64,000 nucleotides of DNA from positions 2,294,001-2,358,000 of the forward strand of contig NC_049562.1 of assembly GCF_013368755.1 (NCBI RefSeq). Reading direction: 5' to 3'. Made by a program: the position numbers and the translations under genes. The first letter of the stretch is position 1. Each line of letters opens with the position of its first letter. The notes below the pieces were generated by a model. The model was not told the origin of the DNA. It saw only the letters and a list, made by a program, of their open reading frames with translations, and ran no database searches. Below, piece after piece: positions 24,708 through 36,268 of this stretch. This DNA comes from Talaromyces rugulosus. Taxonomy: Eukaryota > Ascomycota > Eurotiomycetes > Eurotiales > Trichocomaceae.

Positions 24708-25837
24708 GGTGTATATATCGATTGTGAGCTTCCCCTTTGCTGCTTCTCTTGCAAGAGAAAAAAAAAAAAAAAAAAGAGGTACAAGAGCGGGGGGCAACAC
24801 AAGATAAATAAATCCCCGATTTCTTTAAATTAATTCCTCCCAAAAGTCGCACAGCATCGTATCCAGCAGCAGCACGAGGTCGTGTCCCCGCAGCGACACA
24901 ACATTCCTACTCTCGGCTGGTGCGCGCGAGAAGCTTGTTGGAGCTCCATTATGGCTGAAAGCGGGCCAATGGCGGCATTGTCATTTGCAATGCAAGCAGC
25001 AGCTAAAAAAGACTAGTACTGGCAAGTCGTAGTCAGGGTAGTTGGTAAGTTGTGAGCCTATCGACATGCAAACGTGACTGCAGGAGGTGTGCACGTTGCT
25101 GCCAACGCCCATGCTGATTGGTGCAACGTGATAGAATTGGCGCTAGTCTATTAAGGGAAGGTGGGACGTACAATTAGCCAATAGTTGTCCATTATAGCGC
25201 CCCGCTCGGCAGCTTCCGCCCGCGTCCAATCAGTATCTCTCTCTCTTTCTCTAGAGTCTTGTAGTCTTTATTCTAGAAAGATAACAGGAATTCTAATGAC
25301 AGGCAGATATCTGACTACATTATGGCGTTATTGACCCGAACTATGAGCCGGCTTTACAGTCAAGTGATCCATTTGAAGAGCCGAAAAAAGAAGAATATGA
25401 AAGTATGTACGGAGCGGAATTCAACAAAGGTCCTAGATGAAAAGAATAAAAAGAAAAATATGCACGTCAAAGTCGGTGAATCGGTGAATCGGCGAAACGT
25501 CAAGCGATATGTATCAAAAGCCAGCAAACCAGAAAGAAAAGCGCATTTATTCCGTAGAACAACGCCAGAAGAATCCATCAGAGAATCAGATAAAATCTGC
25601 TTCACTTCGTTCCGCAAATGACGGAGAGAGTAGAATCAGACTCGTTTGGTTGAGATGTCGGTTTAGAGATTCAATAAAGTACAGAACAGCCTCTTGTCGA
25701 AGGGCACACCCCCAGGATGTTGAATGAGTTGGGCAATAAGAAGCTGACAGAATGAGACATGATGAGACATGTTTATGCGTGACTACAAGAAACATAGTCA
25801 GTTTGAATCCCATCTTTCCAAAAACGTGCAGCCAATC
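24708..25837. other. Intergenic upstream of ccc1
   Basis: About 1.1 kb. No gene supported; the frames near 25,320-25,730 are low-complexity Lys/Asn-rich translations. It contains the ccc1 promoter and the 3' region of the next minus-strand gene. Confidence 0.6.
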
Positions 25838-26208
25838 TTACCGCTTTTTCACCTTCTTATCCTCCGGCGTAGCACCGTTATTCCACAGTTTGCTTTTGTA
25901 CCCGGGGAACGACGAGTGATTCCACACATTGACCAACACACTATACCCATAACCTTGTCAGCAACATACCAAAACTCTAGCCAAGTAGATGCACACCTCT
26001 GAGTCTGGTCCTTGTAGTCCTCGTCGTTGACCTCCTTCATCGACACCTTCATCCCGTCCTTGGAGAACTTGATGTTCTTCTTCTCCATGTTCGCCTTGGT
26101 CTTGTTGCTAATATCCTGCACGATGCTGTACACAACAAATCCGATCAGGGCAAGGATTCCGATGACCGTGAAGAGGACGATGATGGGGAACAAGCTGTTT
26201 TTCGCCAT
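25838..26208 (-). CDS. Conserved-looking small single-pass membrane protein (104 aa)
   Basis: Not recognised by name. Exons 26208-25997 and 25940-25838 join in phase to give 104 aa. One strong transmembrane segment occupies residues 6-29 (LFPIIVLFTVIGILALIGFVV). A basic, then mixed-charge cytosolic-looking domain follows (NKTKANMEKKNIKFSKDGMK and VSMKEVNDEDYKDQTQ). Exon 2 adds SVLVNVWNHSSFPGYKSKLW and a Lys-rich end (DKKVKKR). The balanced charges, the clean splice junction and the aromatic-rich ending argue for a real protein. Topology suggests an N-terminal signal anchor in the ER or another membrane. No function is proposed. Confidence 0.72.
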
Positions 26209-28202
26209 GTTGTTGGAAACTGGGAAAATCGACTTTAAGAAGTCCGGGCCGAGTGCATGCAATGAGTTGGAAAGTAGGCGATAACGAGCGATCGATAAAA
26301 TGGTAATAAACTAGCGAGCAATGTTTATGCTGGCAATAACTGAGCGATAGTTGATAGCCAGAGTCAAAGTCAAAGTCGGTTGATGTTGATGCTGAGTGCA
26401 AAAGAACACAGGCACGCGATCTGGATGAAACAAGAGGGGCTGCCGACCTCCGCTTTAGGCTTAGCTAAGCCCCCGTTGGAAATATGGAGACATAAACATA
26501 AAGCATTATTATTATTTAAACCAGCATGACTGTTTTTTGGTTTAAAAAATTTTACGCGTCCAGTCAAAACGTCATAAACATACACAACCCATGCTATCCT
26601 TGAAACCTCCCTATCGACCGTTCGATAGCAACGCATCCACCGCGCAGCTCGTCGTCTTCTCCATCCTGGCTACGCAGACAACCGTAATATCTTCTTGGCA
26701 CTCCTAGCTTTCAATTCCGGAGGGATACATCTGTGCTAGGAAGCGAATCCAACGATGGGCTGGTGACGCAAGAGTTAGAAGAGAGTGAATTTGATAAGGA
26801 AGAGGAAGAAAGAGGTAGAAGCCGAAAGCGGAAACGACTAACCAAAGCTTGAAGCGACTTTTTTTTTGTTCATTGATCACAGGTTGAGTCAGTTGAACAA
26901 ACGGTGATATATCACATTGGAGGGAACCCGAGTCCAAGTTCATACCGGAAAGCAAAGACCAATCTGTGAGCATGATTTTACAACTCTGGATGCATTAACG
27001 CGAGACTAATACAGATATCACACCGCTTTTCTAACCATCGCCCATCACTTTACTATTTTTTTTTACCTTTTTTGTCACCCTTCCGGATCTATACGTACCG
27101 ATTGTTATTCAGCACGACGACATCATGTCCCCGTCCATTCCGCGTTTTGCTTAACCGACTAGGTAGCTCTTCGATTCTCGATCTCAAGAATGCTAACAAA
27201 CGAGGTCAGAGCAGCCACGGGAAGTACATCAACCTATGGATGCTAGTGATGAGCATGGACTCAACTGTATTCGTTCATGAATATCTCGTTGTTCCATGAC
27301 TGGGCTTGCTGATTCAACCATGCGTGTGAACATTCCTACCTTGTACCAGCCGACTACCTATTTCATGAAAGGGAGCCGCTTAAGACTCTGAGAAAGACAG
27401 CGTTTGTACTTGTGCATTGGGAGCTTGTACTATTCTCAAAGAGCGAGTTGCTCTCTGTAGCTGCTGAAAGAGGTATTCTAATGATCCAAATCTGCCAGCG
27501 CCAACAATGCTCTAAAAATGGTAAGCAAGGGGTTTCTTGCAACAATTCTTTTTTCTTCACTTGGTTTGGACCAGTTTTTCGACTTCATAAACAACTAGTC
27601 ACCAGTCCGAAAATAGATTCAATCCCATCTTTTTATATTATTGACCATGTCCTAAGACTCAACTCTTTCATCTGAGAGTAAGGATCCGCAATTGGGATAA
27701 ATTTATGTGGAAAAGAGTAAAAGCTATAAATAATAGACCAATAAAGAGATTTTGAAATAAATCCATGTAGAATTTCATTTCAATATATATCAAGCTGCTT
27801 ATATACAGGAGTTGCTTGCATGTACTATGTAGTCAGTCAGTCGATCACATGTAATAATCAGCGCCACACCTCCCCCATTTAGAGAAAGCGGGGATAAGTT
27901 ATGGAGACGGCTGCAAGCGTGCGTTGCCCCTATCAATTATCATCAACTCGTCAACCTTGGCCGGCGATCAATATCGTCATGATGACTAAGGGGACCCTTT
28001 GAACCTGCTTGAGTTCATTTATGTATCATGTAGTTAAGTACGTACTATCAAACATTTTCAATTCATGCAGGGAATGCTCTGTAACATTCCTGCGAGCTGT
28101 GTTTATTATACCTTTTATCTATTTAGGAAATAACAACACTGGACTTTTTTTTTTCTCTCTCCCCTTCCGACGTCAATTGAATTGAATTTAAAAAAAGCCA
28201 AG
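26209..28202. other. 2-kb AT-rich gene-free region
   Basis: Several frames of 60-90 codons occur, but none has a usable start, motifs or consistent splicing. AT content rises toward 27,700-28,150, which forms the promoter of the cysteine-rich gene. Confidence 0.55.
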
Positions 28203-28651
28203 ATGGTCTTCCTACCCATCTTCCCCATCTGCTTCCAATGCGGCACTGATCAGAATCCGTGCCATTGCAAGGTCGTTGGTCCGACGTTGGGTGTGTACTT
28301 TTTTTTTTTCATTTCTCTTGTGAGTTATTCCGCTAATTTGTCGTCTAGGGTTTGTCACGTGTGTTGTAGCTGGGGTACGTCCATAGTCTTATCTATATTT
28401 CAACTATATTCATCCAAAATACACGAGAAGAGAAAAAAAAAAATACTGACGACATACACAGGTCTTTTGCTGGCCAGCCTCGATTTTCTGTGGATGCAAT
28501 GCAACAAAAACGGGAAAAGAGTATGTACTTTCCTTCTAACAATTTCTACCAACACTTGAATATGCTTGGACTAATAATATTTGAAAATTGCAGCGTGCTA
28601 GCGTTCCCCGTCAAAATAAACGGCAAAATCAGCAATGTGATACCGTTTTGA
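28203..28651 (+). CDS. 76-aa cysteine-rich protein encoded by four exons
   Basis: I do not recognise a named family. Exons 28203-28290, 28349-28374, 28462-28520 and 28594-28651 join in phase to 76 codons plus TGA. Each intron has GT..AG ends. The protein starts MVFLPIFPICFQCGTDQNPC. It has eight Cys in a pattern C-x2-C-x6-C-x-C, then a hydrophobic stretch with three more (CVVAGVFCWPASIFC) followed by G-C. The C-terminal 26 residues are Cys-free (ending ISNVIPF). The hydrophobic stretch could be a membrane segment or a buried core; there is no clear signal peptide. Four exons in so small a gene, all preserving frame, argue strongly that it is real. A metal-binding or membrane-associated role is only a guess. 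Confidence 0.72.
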
Positions 28652-29046
28652 ACATCTCATATAAATTTTAACTTTTCGAGAGAGGGAAGAGTGTCCTATA
28701 TTTAGACTCGATGGATAATAATATTTGGAGTTTTTTGTTTTAATTCGTCATTTCTTAAATCAAATGGCTTCAAGATACCAACTCGACGGGTGATAGTGCT
28801 AGCTACAAATTAATGGCAGATCATTATCAGATAGAGGAACAAGATAATCACAAGCAAAGGGGGAAAAAAGAGGAAAAGAGGAAAAGAGGAAAAGAGAGAA
28901 CTGGTATCAGTAAGACAGATACTGCCGCCTTTTTTAAGCAATCTGGGAATAATAGCATCGTTTGTAATTATAAACACCGCACGACAAAAGACGTCACTAT
29001 CTCGTAAGTTCGTTCACAACATGTCTCACAGACCAAGTCAAATGCT
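28652..29046. other. Short intergenic region, convergent genes
   Basis: 3' ends of the cysteine-rich gene and the CBM48 gene. A purine-rich GGAAAAGA repeat stretch lies at about 28,860-28,900. No gene seen. Confidence 0.6.
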
Positions 29047-31081
29047 CTACTTGAGCTTCTCCTTGAGCTTCTGGAAGAATCCGCTGGTCCGGCTTTTCTT
29101 CTTCTTGTCTCTGGTGTTGTTTTCCTGAGTCGGGCTGCCAACGGGCTGCGATGTTTCTGCCGTTGGTCCACCGGAAACCCCGGTCGTGACTGTAGGTTGG
29201 TTTTGGGACTGGGTACCGTGCGCCACGGGTGTGGTGGTTCGCGGCGAGATATTCGCCGAGTCTATGGGCTTGTTGAGAGCAGCAACACCAGGTGCTGTCG
29301 CTGTCGCTGCAGCCGCAATTGTGGGAGCAGGTTCGCCGGCTTTGTCGGTGGTTGAAATCTTTTTCTGCAATTCCTCTTCGAACTGCTTCTTCTCCTCGAC
29401 TGCTATACTGTTGGCAGCGGCCTCCGGGTCCTGGTGGGCTTCATCCAGTGACTGCTTGACAACGGCAGGAACCTGGTCGGCGGGAAGTGTGGATGGCCCG
29501 TCTGTTGTCGCGACTTTATCGTATAGTTCTTTTTCCACGGCTGCCTTCTCCTCCACGGCAACTGCATTCGCAGCGGCTTCGGGAGAGTCATGTGCCAGGG
29601 AAATAGATTGCTTTACCACGCCGGGAACGTCGTCTACAGGCTCTCCGTTCCTTTTTGACTCTAGAGGGACTTGGCCAGCAAGAGCTGCAGTGGTCGCATT
29701 CGGGTGGGCAGACTGAATGGTAACTCCCGGGTCGGATGTAGCCGGGGGGTTTTGGGGCAGGCTGGACTCGGGGATTAGACCGTTCTGAGGCACAGGAGGA
29801 ACAGAGAGAGCATCTGCTGTGTTGGTCTCTTGACTTCCAGGCACCACCGGGTTGCTAGCATCTGCTTCGTAGCCCTCTTTGTCTGTACGGACGGTGGACG
29901 CAACGGTGTTGTTGTGCAGGGTGCTGGGATGGGGAACAGGCTCGCCTGGATTCAAGGCAATGGGATTGCCAATCCCCTGAGAGGCCGGGATCGGGTTGAC
30001 AGCCAGTTCGTCAACCTCGGTTGCAGGCGTCTCGGGGAAGCCTCCAGGAGGAGAGACGGTGTTCTCCTTAGGGACCTGGGCGGCCAGGCTGGCAGTAGTT
30101 GCTTCGGGAGTAACACCGGCCATGACTGCAGCAGCGGTATTTCCTCCAGTGATCGAGTCGAAAGCGCTTTTGTCTGCCTGTTTCAGGTCCTTGGGAAACA
30201 GGACGTTGTTGATATTGTTATGCCCGTCGTTTTCTTCGCGGGCGTTCTTATCAGTGACCCACTCGCCGTCAACAACGAACTATATAGTTGATTCAGTGTC
30301 AGCGTGAGAGTAGAGGACGGTGGTGATAATGAAGAAATAAAAAAGAAACGGAAGTAGGAATAGCTTTTTTATGAAAGGAGAATAAAAGTCAGACCACGGC
30401 GGGGGAACGATGACTGATGTGCTCGACAGCCTTGACTCAAGGCGGTGCAAGTGACGTCACAGGCTTTATGACGCCGCAAATGCCCGCGAAGGCGCAGGAC
30501 CACGTCTTTGGGACAAGGAATAATACCAACAACCAGGCCCCTTGCGTTTACCGGGAGGGGCACTTGAGAGGAACAGTGAGGGGTAGGAGGAAGACAATAA
30601 TGACGGATGCCTGGCGGCGCAGCTAGAAAAGAGGCCGTTCGTATGCTAGCAAACTCAAAAAGTGCAAGCAAGAAGACCTAACGAACAAGTACGCAACAGG
30701 TCAAGTATAATAAATCATTCTCGCCTACCTTGTATTCAATTTTCCCTGCTGTGGCAGGCAGCTGAACTTCCTTTTCAAAAATATCTCCCTTCTTCTCCAG
30801 CTGGACCGTCCTTCCCCAGTCGTCAAAGGTGCCGGTCACAAACACCTCGTCTGCTTTGTACGGCCTGCAGTCGGCATTCTCGTCAGCATACGACCCTCAA
30901 ATATTGCAAATCGCTAAGCGGTATCGGTTAGAAAGAAAGGCCGGCAGACTATTGCGACAGATTGGCGATTAAACCGCCATTGTCCAACGTCGTCGGCACG
31001 TACCAACGCCGAAGCGTTTGAGCTCGCTAAGGCGTAGGAAGAGGGCGGATATGCGTACCATTGAAATACAAAGCTGGCCAT
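29047..31081 (-). CDS. CBM48 (AMPK-type glycogen-binding) protein, Crp1/Mdg1-like
   Basis: Exons 31081-31059 (only 23 nt), 30864-30729 and 30279-29047 join in phase to about 463 aa. The N-terminus is an AMPK-beta-type carbohydrate-binding module: MASFVFQW, then DEVFVTGTFDDWGRTVQLEK, then IEYKFVVDGEWVTD and GHNNINNVL. It crosses both introns. The module's Trp residues and the DG pair before the second Trp match the family that includes yeast Crp1 and Mdg1. The remaining 360 residues are low-complexity Ala/Pro/Glu/Thr. Two similar units lie near the end, each with VVKQS and a following PEAAAN-AVEEK block. The last residues are basic (GFFQKLKEKLK). Introns are 194 and 449 nt, long for this genome. 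Glycogen, pheromone-signalling or DNA-structure roles known in yeast are not demonstrated here. Confidence 0.87.
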
Positions 31082-33109
31082 TGTTATACTGGTATCTGGA
31101 TAATGCTTGTTGAAGCCGGAGGACAAGCTTTTTCGTTTGCTGGAAAGCTGGTCGGGTGTCACGCAACGAAACGCAACGAACCGCAAAGCAAATGCAAGTC
31201 ACCGCTAGATTATTCGAAAGCTCGACGGGTATCCAAGGAATAAGAAAACAACCAAAAAAAGTAGGGGTCCTCTAGCACACAAAAGGACAAAAGAGGTAGA
31301 TAACGAGGTTATCCAACAGAAGCAGCTAGATTTTCAAGGTACTGGGAGACTTCGACGCAAGCGAACCGGCGGGCCGCACGGACAAGACAGTAGACTCACC
31401 GCTCGGCGGGGTAATGCCACGCACCCGCACGCATCTAGTAGTGTCTCTATCGCTATCACCACAATGCAGCATTGCAGGGCATACGACGATTGTTTCATAA
31501 TATAGAGCTGCTGGCGTATTCATTTATTGCCTGCTCCCATCTAGATCGGCACTGTGAAGACCACAGCCTACAGTCTACAGACTGTCGGGTCATGTGACCC
31601 TGCTGCTAGGAGCTTGGGCCCTCTGACGTAACTGCTCTTTTCTTTCTTTCTTTCTTTCTCTCTTTCGTCTTTTCGTCTCTTGTCTGTACAGCTTCACCAC
31701 CACCACTCACATCGCACAATCCCCGGTGGATCATCCAGAAAGGAAAAAAAAGAACGATGACACCTCGACTTGCGCCCCGCCACCAGGTTGGATGATTCTC
31801 GTTGCAAACGGCAACTCCCCGACCAATCGACAGCAGTCCAGGCCGATCATCGACGTCTGACCTCCCCCATCGATTTCCGCCGAACCAGTCGGTCAGCTTC
31901 TCGACCGTTGACAATGGACAGTAACCGTGGATACTGGCCGCGCAGTGCAATCAGCTTCAGGGCAGCTTTCTTCTAGAAGAGCTTCGGAGATTCTTCCATG
32001 CATACGCCCCGAAAGCATGCTCTCGCCCCCCGGGCACTAACTGCCACATGTAGGTGTATCTCGTGCTGTCGGCGCACGCGACCGACCGACTCCTTTCCAT
32101 CGATGTGTATACAGTTCGAGCTGCAACGGGGTCGTGGAGGAGTTGCCCAGAAAGGGCTGTTCAGACTGGTCGGGCTAATCAGCCTGTAGAGGGAGCTTGC
32201 AGGAAGCCATGTCTCCCTTGTATCCTCATAGCGTCATACTGTGTAGTCCGTAGCTTAGCATCGCGATATCCAAACGTATTCCTACAGTCTTTGTGGCCGG
32301 CGACATCATCCGGCTTGGCCGGGGATGCATGATACATCTGCAGCAACCCCCCCTGTGCAGAATGTATGCGGTATTTATCGGTCTAGACACGCTGCTGCAT
32401 GATCCTGCAAGACGCTGTTGAAGAAAGCAAAGGCGGAGCAGATGGTTAATCACAGCTGCAAGCTGGAGTTGCCTGGTGATTGATCGATTGATTCATTATT
32501 CATTCATGGGCTGCCCCGCAATTGCGCTTCACCTTAATCCGACTCACAACCACCTCGCCCACTCTCTTTCACATCCCCCGACAACCCTCCACGCCTCCTC
32601 TTGCTCGTCGACAGCTGCATCACCCTCTTCAGAAGCTGCAGCACGCTGGCAAACCTGCAAGCCTGCGGTCTGCAACCCTCGCACCCACGCACAAAAGCCG
32701 TCGTTTCCCCCTCTTCTACTACACGCGCCGTCCAACCCCCACCTGCCCGCCTCATCCTGCAGATCACTCCAACCGTCTGTGCCTTCGTCTGTCCCCTTGT
32801 CTTTCTAAATTACCCCAGACGCCTGCTGCTTTCTCCTCCCCCCCTCGCGCTGCCGTGTCTGTGACCCCAACATCGGTGCTTTTTTTTGTTGTCTAGCGAC
32901 AAATGTCCCTGGACTGCTTACCCCTCGCCCATCAAACCGAGATCCCGTCCCTCAGCGAGCAAGCCCGCCAGCACCAGCACCAGCACCAACACCAGTCGCC
33001 CGACGCCGTCCTCTTCCAGCGGTCTGTCCTCCTCGCTTCCAGCAGCCAGAGTCGGAAGAAGCAGAATCCCCGGGACCCTGCCGACCACGAGGCTCCGCCG
33101 GCCGCCACC
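31082..33109. promoter_or_regulatory. Divergent region between CBM48 gene and pkaR, long pkaR leader
   Basis: About 2 kb. It contains a TTTC-type microsatellite near 31,636-31,666. From about 32,520 onward it is C-rich and C/T-rich, leading into pkaR. An in-frame ATG at 32,903 extends the pkaR frame by 69 codons of His/Gln/Arg/Ser-rich sequence that looks like leader. No other gene supported. Confidence 0.55.
31636..31666. repeat. (TTTC)n microsatellite
   Basis: Repeated TTTC units in non-coding DNA between the CBM48 gene and pkaR. Confidence 0.85.
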
Positions 33110-34357
33110 ATGGCCTCCAATTCCAACTTCCCGGGCACAAACCCTTTCTCGTCCAACACCGCCTCTCCGTTTGCAAAGATTACAGAAGAGGACGAATTCG
33201 ACGTGGCGTCACCCACAAACCCAAACTATCGAAATGTACACGCCAACCATCCAACCGGGGCCCCCTCGCGGAGCCTCTTCTCCGGCGGCGGCGGCTTCGG
33301 AGCTGCGCCCGAAGACAACAGTAACACATTTGGCTCTCCCTTTCAAAACACAGATCGCGGACCCGGCGGAGGAGGCGATCCGAATGCTTCTCCCGGTGGC
33401 GGCTTTCCTCCCACTGGAGGCGCCAGTCAGGGACTGCCAAACAACTATGCGATGGGTCGGCGGACATCGGTGTCGGCAGAGTCTTTGAATCCCACATCGT
33501 CAGGCTCCGAGAGCTGGTCTCCGCCGTTCCATCCCAAGTCAGAAGAGCAAGTCGGGAGGTTGAAACATGCTGTGAGTGGGAACTTTCTCTTCTCGCACTT
33601 GGACGATGAACATCTCAAGACTGTGCTGGATGCTCTTGTCGAAAAGCCGATCCCGGCCAAGGATATCAAGGTGATCACGCAAGGTGATGCCGGTGATTAC
33701 TTTTACATTGTCGAAGACGGCACGTTTGGTGTCTTTATCAACCCTTCGGGTTCGGCCCAGTCGGGCCCTGACGGACTGGGCAACCAGGTGGGCAGTATCG
33801 GCCCCGGTGGTTCCTTTGGCGAGCTCGCTTTGATGTACAACGCGCCGCGTGCCGCGACGATTATCTCGCTCGAGCCCAAGTCGACATTATGGGCTCTGGA
33901 CCGCATTACCTTTCGGCGCATTCTGATGGACTCTGCCTTTCAACGACGGCGCATGTACGAAGCGTTTTTGGAAGAAGTGCCGCTGCTGGCTTCCTTGAAG
34001 CCCTACGAGCGATCCAAGATTGCCGATGCGTTGGACACCATCAAATACCCAACCGGGGAAACGATTATTCGCGAAGGCGACCCCGGCGATTCTTTCTACT
34101 TGCTCGAAATTGGCGAGGCCGAGGCGTTCAAGAGCGGCGCAGACGGTGCCGTCAAGGCTTATTCTCGAGGAGATTATTTCGGTGAGCTGGCCTTGCTGGA
34201 CGACAAGCCGCGGGCTGCGAGTGTGGTGGCAAAGACAGACGTCAAGGTCGCCCGGCTGGGCCGCGATGGCTTCAAGAGACTGCTGGGCCCCGTGGAGCAG
34301 ATCATGAGAAGAACCGAATATGATGTAGATCCTCTTGCGAAAGCGCCATCTTCATAA
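33110..34357 (+). CDS. pkaR: cAMP-dependent protein kinase regulatory subunit PkaR
   Basis: It holds the PKA catalytic subunit inactive until cAMP binds. Intronless; 415 aa from the ATG at 33,110, which has a strong context (gccaccATGG) and matches the usual length. The N-terminus (NFPGTNPF) is typical of Aspergillus-type PkaR. The autoinhibitory pseudosubstrate/substrate site is RRTSVSA at about residues 117-123. Two cyclic-nucleotide-binding domains follow. Each has a phosphate-binding cassette: GSFGELALMYNAPRAATI in the first and GDYFGELALLDDKPRAASV in the second, both with the key Glu and Arg. The frame is also open to an upstream ATG at 32,903 (484 aa), and I judge that version less likely. 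Confidence 0.95.
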   Translation: MASNSNFPGTNPFSSNTASPFAKITEEDEFDVASPTNPNYRNVHANHPTGAPSRSLFSGGGGFGAAPEDNSNTFGSPFQNTDRGPGGGGDPNASPGGGFPPTGGASQGLPNNYAMGRRTSVSAESLNPTSSGSESWSPPFHPKSEEQVGRLKHAVSGNFLFSHLDDEHLKTVLDALVEKPIPAKDIKVITQGDAGDYFYIVEDGTFGVFINPSGSAQSGPDGLGNQVGSIGPGGSFGELALMYNAPRAATIISLEPKSTLWALDRITFRRILMDSAFQRRRMYEAFLEEVPLLASLKPYERSKIADALDTIKYPTGETIIREGDPGDSFYLLEIGEAEAFKSGADGAVKAYSRGDYFGELALLDDKPRAASVVAKTDVKVARLGRDGFKRLLGPVEQIMRRTEYDVDPLAKAPSS

Positions 34358-34997
34358 TCCAATAGCAAATATTTTTCTGTCTTATGGTTTTTTTTTTTTC
34401 TTGTTGCCCTCTTTTTTTTTTCACTTTTTTATTCTTTTTACGTTTATCTTCGGAGCACGTTTTCAAATTGTTGGGGTTTGTTGCTGAAGGAAAGAAATCA
34501 GCAGCGAACCATTCAAAGTTTGTGATTTGGCCAATTGAAATGTATAGGATATAAATCTCCTAGAGACAAAAGTCTCGTTTTGTCCGTTTTCAATATCATG
34601 CCTTTTATTATTTATTTATTTGCCAGTTATTTAATAAGAAAGTGGTGAATAAAATGCAATCTATTTATATATATATGTTTACTGCTGTTAAAGTTCTATT
34701 TCTTCTTTCGTACATGCGGACAGTTCTGTATTATGTTGTCCGTTGTGCTGATTTCGTATTATACAAGTACATATACATGGTGTTTATCTGTACCAGCAAC
34801 AAGCTTCGTAAAGGGAGGATCTCTTCAAGATCATATCCGATCCCAGTCATCATTCGTAATGAATCGTGTAGATAGCGGCCTGAGACGTTGTCTCGACGTG
34901 GCGTCGGTTTTGACTCGCTCAAGACTTTACTGTTGAGAGTTTGGGCCACTGGTTTGACAGTAGGGAGAAAATGTTTCGTATTCATTTGTCGCCAATC
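34358..34997. other. Intergenic between convergent pkaR and LaeA-like gene
   Basis: T-rich 3' region with several poly(T) tracts after pkaR. Short frames lack features. Confidence 0.6.
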
Positions 34998-36268
34998 TCA
35001 CTTGGGGGCATATGGTTTCTGGGCATATACGCAGTGCCTGCAAAAAGGATTAGCATACTCTCGTCATAAGACTTTTGAATGAAAGCGGTTGGTGAAACAC
35101 ACATCTTCGAGTACATGTGATAGTTCAGATTGCGCAGGTCCTGCCGAACATACGCCAACAAGGACTGAATCCGGTTGTTATCCCACTTGAGCACTCTCGA
35201 AAACAAAGCCAGCGAATACGGCTCAATCGACTCCATCATCTGCAGATTCATATACGTGGCGAGCTCTTTAAGGCGCGGGTCCTGCGGCCACGGCGACAGC
35301 GGGCATTTCCAGATATCCTCCTTGACATTCTCAAACCCAGCATCACAAACAAGACCGCGGATTTGCGGCGCCACGTTCATCTCCTTCCCAAACACGGCGG
35401 CCGCCTCGCCCAGCCGCACCTGGTATTCGTGATAGGCCGAGTCGAGCGGCAGGCTGTTGTCGTCTGTTGACGCCCACGTCTCAAACTCGGCCAGCTCGAT
35501 CCACCCACCGGGTTCCAGGTTGTCGTACGCCCGCTGCAGCAGCTGTGGCCAGTTCCCAATGCTCCCCGCCATGCTGCGGATGTGGATATAGTCAAAGGGT
35601 TCGCTAAACATCCAGTCTCCGCCCTCGGCATCGTCGATTTCAAAGTGCAGGTTTGGCGGCACCCAGCTGGGCTGGATCGAGGAGAGATCGGTCGCTGTGA
35701 CGTGCGTGTCTGGATGCATATCTGCAAAGTCAATCGCCCACAGACCCGTCCCACAGCCAACGTCTAGGGCGCGTCTGAGATGGGCGGCATCGAGTGGTGC
35801 GCGGTACAGCTCGCCGCCTAGCATGAGTAGGTAGATGTGATGCTGCATGTCCATTCGGCTTTGCTCCAGCTCGTCGTTGGGCAGGGGGTATGCGCCCGCG
35901 CGGAAAGCGTGGTAGCGTCGTCCGTTTTCGTATTCGTAGTTGAAGACGCTTTCGGTCAGTGATCTGGTTGAGCTTGCGCGGTCGTCGTCTCCCAGCGCAG
36001 AGTCGGCGTCGTCGTCGTCGGCGCGGTGGTAGTAGTAGTCGCTGGGGGGCAGTGTGTCGGCCAGGTCGACGCTGCTATCCTGGGCGACGGACCTGGACTC
36101 GTCGTGTTCATGTTGTTGTTGTTGTTGTTCGATATCAGTGGGATTTTGCTGTTGTTGGCTTTGAGGGTCGATGGTGGTGACTATAGTGTCGGCCATCTGG
36201 GCGTCGTCGGCGCCTGCCTCATTTCTGGCTTGAGTTTGCCAGGTCGATGAATGCTCGTTTTCGTCCAT
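34998..36268 (-). CDS. LaeA-like SAM-dependent methyltransferase
   Basis: A class I methyltransferase of the large LaeA-like (LlmX) family in filamentous fungi; relatives act in secondary metabolism and development. I favour two exons, 36268-35103 and 35037-34998 (401 aa). The intron removes 65 nt and gives the typical family ending MHCVYAQKPYAPK. Without splicing, the frame reads on to 34,982 and gives 428 aa with an atypical tail. The first 130 residues are Gln/Asp/Ser-rich, with a poly-Gln run. The SAM site is ALDVGCGTGLWAIDFADMHP, followed by VTATDLSSIQPSWVPPN, FDYIHIRSMAGSI and the LEPGGWIELAEFE motif. Substrate unknown. It is divergent from a P450 gene. Confidence 0.88.

Noticed and set aside
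27072..27675. Small plus-strand frames in the 26-28 kb region
   Set aside because: No consistent splicing, domain or start; left as intergenic.
29186..29716. 176-codon plus-strand frame
   Set aside because: Antisense to the Ala/Pro-rich tail of the CBM48 protein.
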